Source: Vibrionaceae bacterium (GTDB taxonomy: Bacteria > Pseudomonadota > Gammaproteobacteria > Enterobacterales > Vibrionaceae). Taken from it: a DNA stretch of 36,111 bases. How positions within the stretch are numbered: position 1 is the stretch's first letter; each line of letters begins with the position of its first letter. The stretch spans positions 1-36,111 of the forward strand of contig JAAEZQ010000035.1 in NCBI GenBank assembly GCA_018222805.1. Reading direction: 5' to 3'. Below the pieces are notes generated by a model, which was given only the letters and a program-made list of their open reading frames with translations, ran no database searches and had not been told where the DNA came from. Both the position numbers and the translations under genes were made by a program. This document shows positions 31,759 to 36,111 of the stretch, one piece after another.

Positions 31759-33552
31759 ATGAAGCACATTCGTAACTTTTCGATTATCGCCCACATCGAC
31801 CATGGTAAGTCGACCCTATCAGACCGTCTAATCCAAGTTTGTGGAGGATTGAGCGATCGTGAAATGGCCGCACAGGTTCTGGATTCTATGGATCTTGAAC
31901 GTGAGCGTGGTATCACCATTAAATCTCAGAGTGTGACGCTAAACTACACCGCTAAAGACGGTGAAACATACCAGCTAAACTTCATCGATACTCCGGGACA
32001 CGTAGACTTTGCATACGAAGTATCACGCTCTCTAGCGGCTTGTGAAGGCGCGCTATTGGTTGTTGATGCTGGTCAGGGTGTAGAAGCTCAAACACTAGCT
32101 AACTGCTACACGGCCATCGAAATGGATCTGGAAGTTGTGCCAATCCTGAACAAGATAGACCTACCAGCCGCTGACCCAGAGCGTGTGGCGGAAGAAATTG
32201 AAGAAATCGTCGGTATCGATGCGATGGATGCGACCCGTTGTTCTGCGAAAACAGGCTTGGGTGTGGATGACGTACTAGAAAACATCGTATCAGCAATTCC
32301 AGCGCCAGAAGGTGATCCAGACGCGCCACTACAAGCGCTGATCATCGACTCATGGTTCGATAATTACCTTGGCGTAGTCTCTTTAGTGCGAATCAAAAAT
32401 GGTTCACTGAAGAAGAACGACAAGATCAAAGTAATGAGCACAGGTCAAACTTGGGGTGTAGACCGTTTGGGTATCTTCACGCCTAAACAAGTGGATACTG
32501 ACGTTCTAAATACTGGCGAAGTAGGTTGGGTTGTTTGTGGTATTAAAGATATCCTAGGCGCTCCAGTAGGTGATACGCTGACTTTAGCGAAAAACGGCAG
32601 TGACAAACCACTACCGGGCTTTAAGAAAGTAAAACCTCAGGTTTACGCAGGTCTATTCCCTGTATCGTCTGACGATTACGAGAACTTCCGTGACGCGCTA
32701 GGCAAACTAAGCCTGAACGATGCGTCGTTGTTCTACGAGCCAGAAAACTCAGCAGCTCTGGGCTTTGGTTTCCGTTGTGGTTTCCTTGGCATGCTGCACA
32801 TGGAAATTATCCAAGAACGTTTAGAGCGTGAATACGACCTAGACCTAATTACCACTGCGCCAACGGTAGTCTACGAAGTAGAAAAGACCGACGGTGAACT
32901 GCTGTATGTCGATAGCCCAGCTAAACTACCAGCGGTAAACGATATCGAAGAAATCCGCGAGCCGATCGCGCGTTGTAACATCCTAGTGCCTTCAGAGTAC
33001 CTAGGTAACGTTATCACGCTGTGTGTTGAAAAACGTGGTACTCAGGTGGATATGGTTTATCACGGTAACCAAGTTGCAGTGACTTACGATATTCCGATGG
33101 CAGAAGTGGTACTGGACTTCTTTGACCGTTTGAAGTCGACATCACGTGGCTATGCGTCTCTGGATTACAACTTCCAGCGTTTTGAAGCTTCGAACATGGT
33201 TCGCGTAGACGTGCTTCTGAACGGTGACACGGTTGACGCACTAGCGATGATTACCCACAAAGACCAGTCTCAGACTCGTGGTCGTCAGTTGGTTGAGAAG
33301 ATGAAAGAGTTCATCCCTCGTCAGATGTTTGATATCGCAATTCAAGCGGCGATTGGTAACCACATCATCGCGCGTTCGACGGTAAAACAATTACGTAAAA
33401 ACGTTATCGCGAAATGTTACGGTGGTGACGTGAGTCGTAAGAAGAAACTTCTGAAGAAACAGAAAGAAGGTAAGAAGCGTATGAAGCAGATCGGTAACGT
33501 TGAACTGCCTCAAGAAGCGTTCCTGGCGATTCTTCACGTAGGCAAAGACTAG
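31759..33552 (+). CDS. lepA: Elongation factor 4
   Basis: LepA (EF4) is a ribosome-bound GTPase that affects initiation, ribosome assembly and possibly back-translocation. The 597-residue protein has the G1 motif AHIDHGKST at residues 11-19, G3 DTPGH at 77-81 and G4 NKID at 131-134. The EF-G-like domains follow, and the LepA-specific C-terminal domain ends in KQKEGKKRMKQIGNVELPQEAFLAILHV (lysine-rich, tRNA-facing). Codon use is moderately to strongly biased. In E. coli it forms an operon with lepB. Confidence 0.97.
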   Translation: MKHIRNFSIIAHIDHGKSTLSDRLIQVCGGLSDREMAAQVLDSMDLERERGITIKSQSVTLNYTAKDGETYQLNFIDTPGHVDFAYEVSRSLAACEGALLVVDAGQGVEAQTLANCYTAIEMDLEVVPILNKIDLPAADPERVAEEIEEIVGIDAMDATRCSAKTGLGVDDVLENIVSAIPAPEGDPDAPLQALIIDSWFDNYLGVVSLVRIKNGSLKKNDKIKVMSTGQTWGVDRLGIFTPKQVDTDVLNTGEVGWVVCGIKDILGAPVGDTLTLAKNGSDKPLPGFKKVKPQVYAGLFPVSSDDYENFRDALGKLSLNDASLFYEPENSAALGFGFRCGFLGMLHMEIIQERLEREYDLDLITTAPTVVYEVEKTDGELLYVDSPAKLPAVNDIEEIREPIARCNILVPSEYLGNVITLCVEKRGTQVDMVYHGNQVAVTYDIPMAEVVLDFFDRLKSTSRGYASLDYNFQRFEASNMVRVDVLLNGDTVDALAMITHKDQSQTRGRQLVEKMKEFIPRQMFDIAIQAAIGNHIIARSTVKQLRKNVIAKCYGGDVSRKKKLLKKQKEGKKRMKQIGNVELPQEAFLAILHVGKD

Positions 33553-33604
33553 AATTGAACTTTGTTCCATTCTTGTTGGTCATAAGACGTTAGAACTTAA
33601 AATA

Positions 33605-33630
33605 AGTGAAAGAGTTAACGCTCTTTCACT
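33605..33630 (+). repeat. 10-bp stem-loop between lepA and lepB
   Basis: AGTGAAAGAG at 33605-33614 faces CTCTTTCACT at 33621-33630 with a 6-base loop, ahead of TTCGCATTTT. It lies 27 bases before the lepB start and could act as an attenuator, an mRNA processing site or a weak terminator. Confidence 0.55.
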
Positions 33631-33656
33631 TTCGCATTTTTAGATAAGGGAATTTA

Positions 33657-34556
33657 ATGGCGAATACATTCTCACTGATTCTGGTTATCGTGACCTTGGT
33701 AACTGGTGTAGTTTGGCTTTTGGAAAAACTGGTGTTTGCGAAAAAACGTCAGGCGAAAGTCGCGGAGATCGAAGCTCAAACAGCCAACGGTCTAGATGCC
33801 GTGACTCTGCAGAAAGTGGAGCGCCAGCCTTGGTGGGTTGAAAACAGTGTGTCTATCTTCCCTGTAATCGCGTTTGTTCTTGTCTTACGTTCATTTCTCT
33901 ATGAACCGTTTCAAATCCCGTCAGGCTCAATGATGCCTACTTTGTTAGTCGGGGATTTCATTCTGGTAGAAAAGTATGCCTACGGTCTGAAAGATCCAGT
34001 ATGGCGCACTGAACTGGTAGAAACAGGCAAACCAGAGCGTGGCGATATCGTCGTGTTTAAATATCCTCCTCACCCTAGCATTGATTACATCAAGCGTGTG
34101 GTCGGTTTGCCGGGGGATATTGTGCGTTACTCAAACGATAAGCAAATTTGTGTTCAAAGCAAAGGTGAATCGAGCTGTAAGCCAGTTAAACTGAGTAATG
34201 TCGAAGAGAGTCAATTTAGCTCAAATGGTATCCCGATGATCCAGTTGGATGAAAAACTGGGTAACGTTGAGCACAATATTTTGGTTAACCCATTGGTTCG
34301 CAACCATGTGGAGCAGTACTTCCCACGTAGCGGCACAACTGAATGGGTTGTACCACAAGGTCAGTACTTTGTGATGGGTGATAACCGTGACAACAGTGCT
34401 GACAGCCGATACTGGGGCTTTGTTCCAGAAGCAAACCTAGTCGGCAAAGCTGTTGCCATTTGGATCAGCTTTGAGTTTGAGCGTGGCGCAGATAGCGTTC
34501 TACCTTCATGGATTCCAACCGGTGTGCGTTTTAACCGCATCGGTGGTATTCACTAA
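33657..34556 (+). CDS. lepB: Signal peptidase I
   Basis: LepB cleaves signal peptides of exported proteins on the periplasmic side of the inner membrane. The 299-residue protein has two N-terminal membrane segments (about residues 4-24 and 64-80), then the catalytic Ser91 in IPSGSMMPTL and Lys146 in DYIKRVVGLPGD, the same positions as in E. coli. The box MGDNRDNSADSRYWGFV follows near residue 240. AAGGGA lies six bases before the ATG. It is 20 bases upstream of rnc. Confidence 0.97.
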   Translation: MANTFSLILVIVTLVTGVVWLLEKLVFAKKRQAKVAEIEAQTANGLDAVTLQKVERQPWWVENSVSIFPVIAFVLVLRSFLYEPFQIPSGSMMPTLLVGDFILVEKYAYGLKDPVWRTELVETGKPERGDIVVFKYPPHPSIDYIKRVVGLPGDIVRYSNDKQICVQSKGESSCKPVKLSNVEESQFSSNGIPMIQLDEKLGNVEHNILVNPLVRNHVEQYFPRSGTTEWVVPQGQYFVMGDNRDNSADSRYWGFVPEANLVGKAVAIWISFEFERGADSVLPSWIPTGVRFNRIGGIH

Positions 34557-34576
34557 CTATTTAATATCGAGAGAGT

Positions 34577-35254
34577 ATGAATTCTCCAATTGATAAACTA
34601 GAGCGTAAGCTCGGCTACCAGTTTAAAGATGCCGAGCTTATCAACTTGGCGCTGACTCACCGCAGCGCCAACAGTAAGCATAACGAACGTCTTGAGTTTC
34701 TGGGCGATTCAATTTTAAGTTTTGTCATCGCTGATGATCTGTACCATCGTTTCCCTAAAGTGAACGAAGGTGACATGAGTCGTATGCGTGCTACTTTGGT
34801 TCGCGGACACACATTGGCGGAACTGGGTCGTGAATTCGATCTAGGAGATTATTTAAAATTAGGTCCAGGTGAATTGAAGAGTGGTGGCTTTCGCCGTGAC
34901 TCTATTCTAGCCGATGCGGTGGAAGCCATTATTGGTGCAATTTACCTAGATAGTGATATTGAAGCAGTGCGTGGCATTGTACTGAGCTGGTACAAGTCTC
35001 GTCTTGAAGCCATTAAGCCTGGTGTATCACAAAAAGACCCAAAAACTCGCCTCCAAGAGTTCCTGCAAGGCAGAAGAAAACCGTTGCCTGTTTACACAGT
35101 GACTAATATTAAAGGTGAAGCGCACAACCAAGAGTTCACGGTTGAGTGTGAAGTTGCAGGTGTGGATAAACCTGTTATCGGTAAAGGCACCAGCCGCCGC
35201 AAGGCAGAACAGGCGGCAGCGGAAACAGCACTAGAGCAATTAACTAATGGCTGA
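34577..35254 (+). CDS. rnc: Ribonuclease III
   Basis: RNase III cuts double-stranded RNA and processes rRNA precursors and many mRNAs. The 225-residue protein has the catalytic signature NERLEFLGDS with Glu40 and Asp44, and Asp113 and Glu116 in LADAVEAIIGAIYLD. The double-stranded RNA-binding domain starts near residue 155 (DPKTRLQEFLQGR) and ends in GKGTSRRKAEQAAAETAL. GAGAGAG precedes the start. It overlaps era by 8 bases, a conserved arrangement. Confidence 0.97.
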   Translation: MNSPIDKLERKLGYQFKDAELINLALTHRSANSKHNERLEFLGDSILSFVIADDLYHRFPKVNEGDMSRMRATLVRGHTLAELGREFDLGDYLKLGPGELKSGGFRRDSILADAVEAIIGAIYLDSDIEAVRGIVLSWYKSRLEAIKPGVSQKDPKTRLQEFLQGRRKPLPVYTVTNIKGEAHNQEFTVECEVAGVDKPVIGKGTSRRKAEQAAAETALEQLTNG

Positions 35255-36111
35255 TAAAGAATTCGATATCGATGCATATTTTGCGTCACATGGTGAAGCG
35301 AGCTCACCAGAAAACCAGCACTGTGGCTTTATTGCTATTGTTGGTCGTCCAAATGTGGGTAAATCAACTCTTTTGAACAAGATTCTAGGTCAGAAGATTT
35401 CGATTACCTCTCGTAAGCCGCAAACCACACGTCACCGTATTATGGGGGTGGACACTGATGGTGACTATCAGGCGATTTACGTCGATACACCTGGACTTCA
35501 CATTGAAGAAAAGCGTGCTATCAACCGTTTGATGAACCGCGCTGCAAACTCTTCGTTGAGTGATGTGAACTTAGTTTTCTTCTTAGTCGACGGTACCCAT
35601 TGGACCAAAGACGACGAGATGGTACTGACTAAGCTGCAGAAATCGAACTTCCCTGTTGTACTGTGTGTCAACAAAGTCGATAACGTACAAGATCGCAATG
35701 AAGTGATGATGCACATGGCGGACATGTCTAAGAGAATGGACTTTGTCGACGTTGTGCCAATCTCAGCCAAGCAAGGTAAGAACATCGATGTACTGCGTAA
35801 ACATGTACGCGACCACTTACCAGTAGCCACGCATCACTTCCCTGAAGAGTACGTGACAGACCGTTCACAGCGCTTTATGGCATCCGAAATTGTTCGTGAA
35901 AAACTGATGCGTTTTACGGGTGAGGAGCTTCCTTACTCAGTGACGGTAGAGATTGAACGTTTTGATTACAATCCGGAAACCGATGGTTTCCATATCAATG
36001 CCCTGATTCTGGTTGAACGTAGTGGTCAGAAGAAAATGGTGATTGGTAAAGGTGGTGAGAAGATCAAAACCATCGGCCGTGAAGCTCGCCTGGATATGGA
36101 AGAGCTGTTTG
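35247..36111 (+). CDS. era: GTPase Era, cut by the window edge
   Basis: Era binds GTP and the 3' end of 16S rRNA and is needed for 30S assembly. The visible 288 codons include G1 GRPNVGKS at residues 33-40, G3 DTPG at 80-83 and G4 NKVD at 142-145. Part of the KH RNA-binding domain follows, with VIGKGGEKIKTIGREAR near the end. The remaining C-terminus lies outside the window (the family is about 300-320 residues). The ATG overlaps the end of rnc by 8 bases. The N-terminus is about 25 residues longer than in E. coli, as is common in Vibrio. Confidence 0.96.
   Translation, partial: MADKEFDIDAYFASHGEASSPENQHCGFIAIVGRPNVGKSTLLNKILGQKISITSRKPQTTRHRIMGVDTDGDYQAIYVDTPGLHIEEKRAINRLMNRAANSSLSDVNLVFFLVDGTHWTKDDEMVLTKLQKSNFPVVLCVNKVDNVQDRNEVMMHMADMSKRMDFVDVVPISAKQGKNIDVLRKHVRDHLPVATHHFPEEYVTDRSQRFMASEIVREKLMRFTGEELPYSVTVEIERFDYNPETDGFHINALILVERSGQKKMVIGKGGEKIKTIGREARLDMEELF

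Noticed and set aside
1..36111. tRNA or rRNA genes, CRISPR arrays, prophage or defence islands
   Set aside because: I looked for cloverleaf-like arms, regular spaced repeats and phage-type genes and saw none; the window is core housekeeping genome apart from the IS end.

Overview
The window is a stretch of gammaproteobacterial chromosome that looks like Vibrio. The evidence is the gene content and order (tkt-epd-pgk-fba beside mscS-argO-argP; fau-6S RNA-zapA-ygfB-ubiH-ubiI; sdhE-ygfX; rpoE-rseABC-lepA-lepB-rnc-era), the protein sequences, and the heavy use of the leucine codon CTA in highly expressed genes (pgk, fba, metK, lepA). A Harveyi-clade Vibrio is a guess, not something shown here. 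Almost all of it is core housekeeping genome. The one clear mobile piece is the first ~107 bases, which carry the end of an IS3-type insertion sequence.

Layout. 1-107: 5' end of an IS3-family orfA running off the left edge. 116-6793, all minus: ruvX, yqgE, gshB, rsmE, endA/dns, sprT, a DUF2189 membrane protein and metK. 7110-12834, plus: transketolase, epd, pgk and fba. 13278-16849: mscS, divergent argO and argP, and a SIMPL-domain protein. 16915-20234, minus: serA, rpiA, fau, 6S RNA and zapA. 20483-23521, plus: ygfB, ubiH, ubiI. 23584-25857, minus: ytfK, a long gap with a candidate small RNA, a YbaK/EbsC-type deacylase, and ygfZ. 26044-26698, plus: sdhE-ygfX. 26727-28349, minus: nadB. 28925-36111, plus: rpoE-rseA-rseB-rseC, then lepA, lepB, rnc and a truncated era.

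How the genes work together. The central block handles carbon between triose phosphates and pentoses (Tkt, Epd, Pgk, Fba, RpiA) and feeds serine (SerA), vitamin B6 (Epd), one-carbon folate (Fau, YgfZ) and S-adenosylmethionine (MetK). UbiH/UbiI and SdhE serve the respiratory chain. The rpoE-rseABC cluster is the envelope stress sensor, and lepA-lepB-rnc-era concerns translation, protein export and RNA processing.

Most interesting non-coding signals: (1) a candidate ~135-nt small RNA on the minus strand at about 24148-24282, with a promoter, a 5' stem-loop, a 54-nt nested stem-loop and a strong terminator; (2) PurR/LacI-family-like operators with an AACGTT core in front of tkt, fba, serA and rpiA, which may be a co-regulated precursor-supply set; (3) three tandem MetJ-like boxes upstream of metK; (4) a palindrome inside the likely nadB promoter; (5) a sigma-E-type promoter upstream of rpoE. 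No tRNA, rRNA, CRISPR array or prophage was seen.
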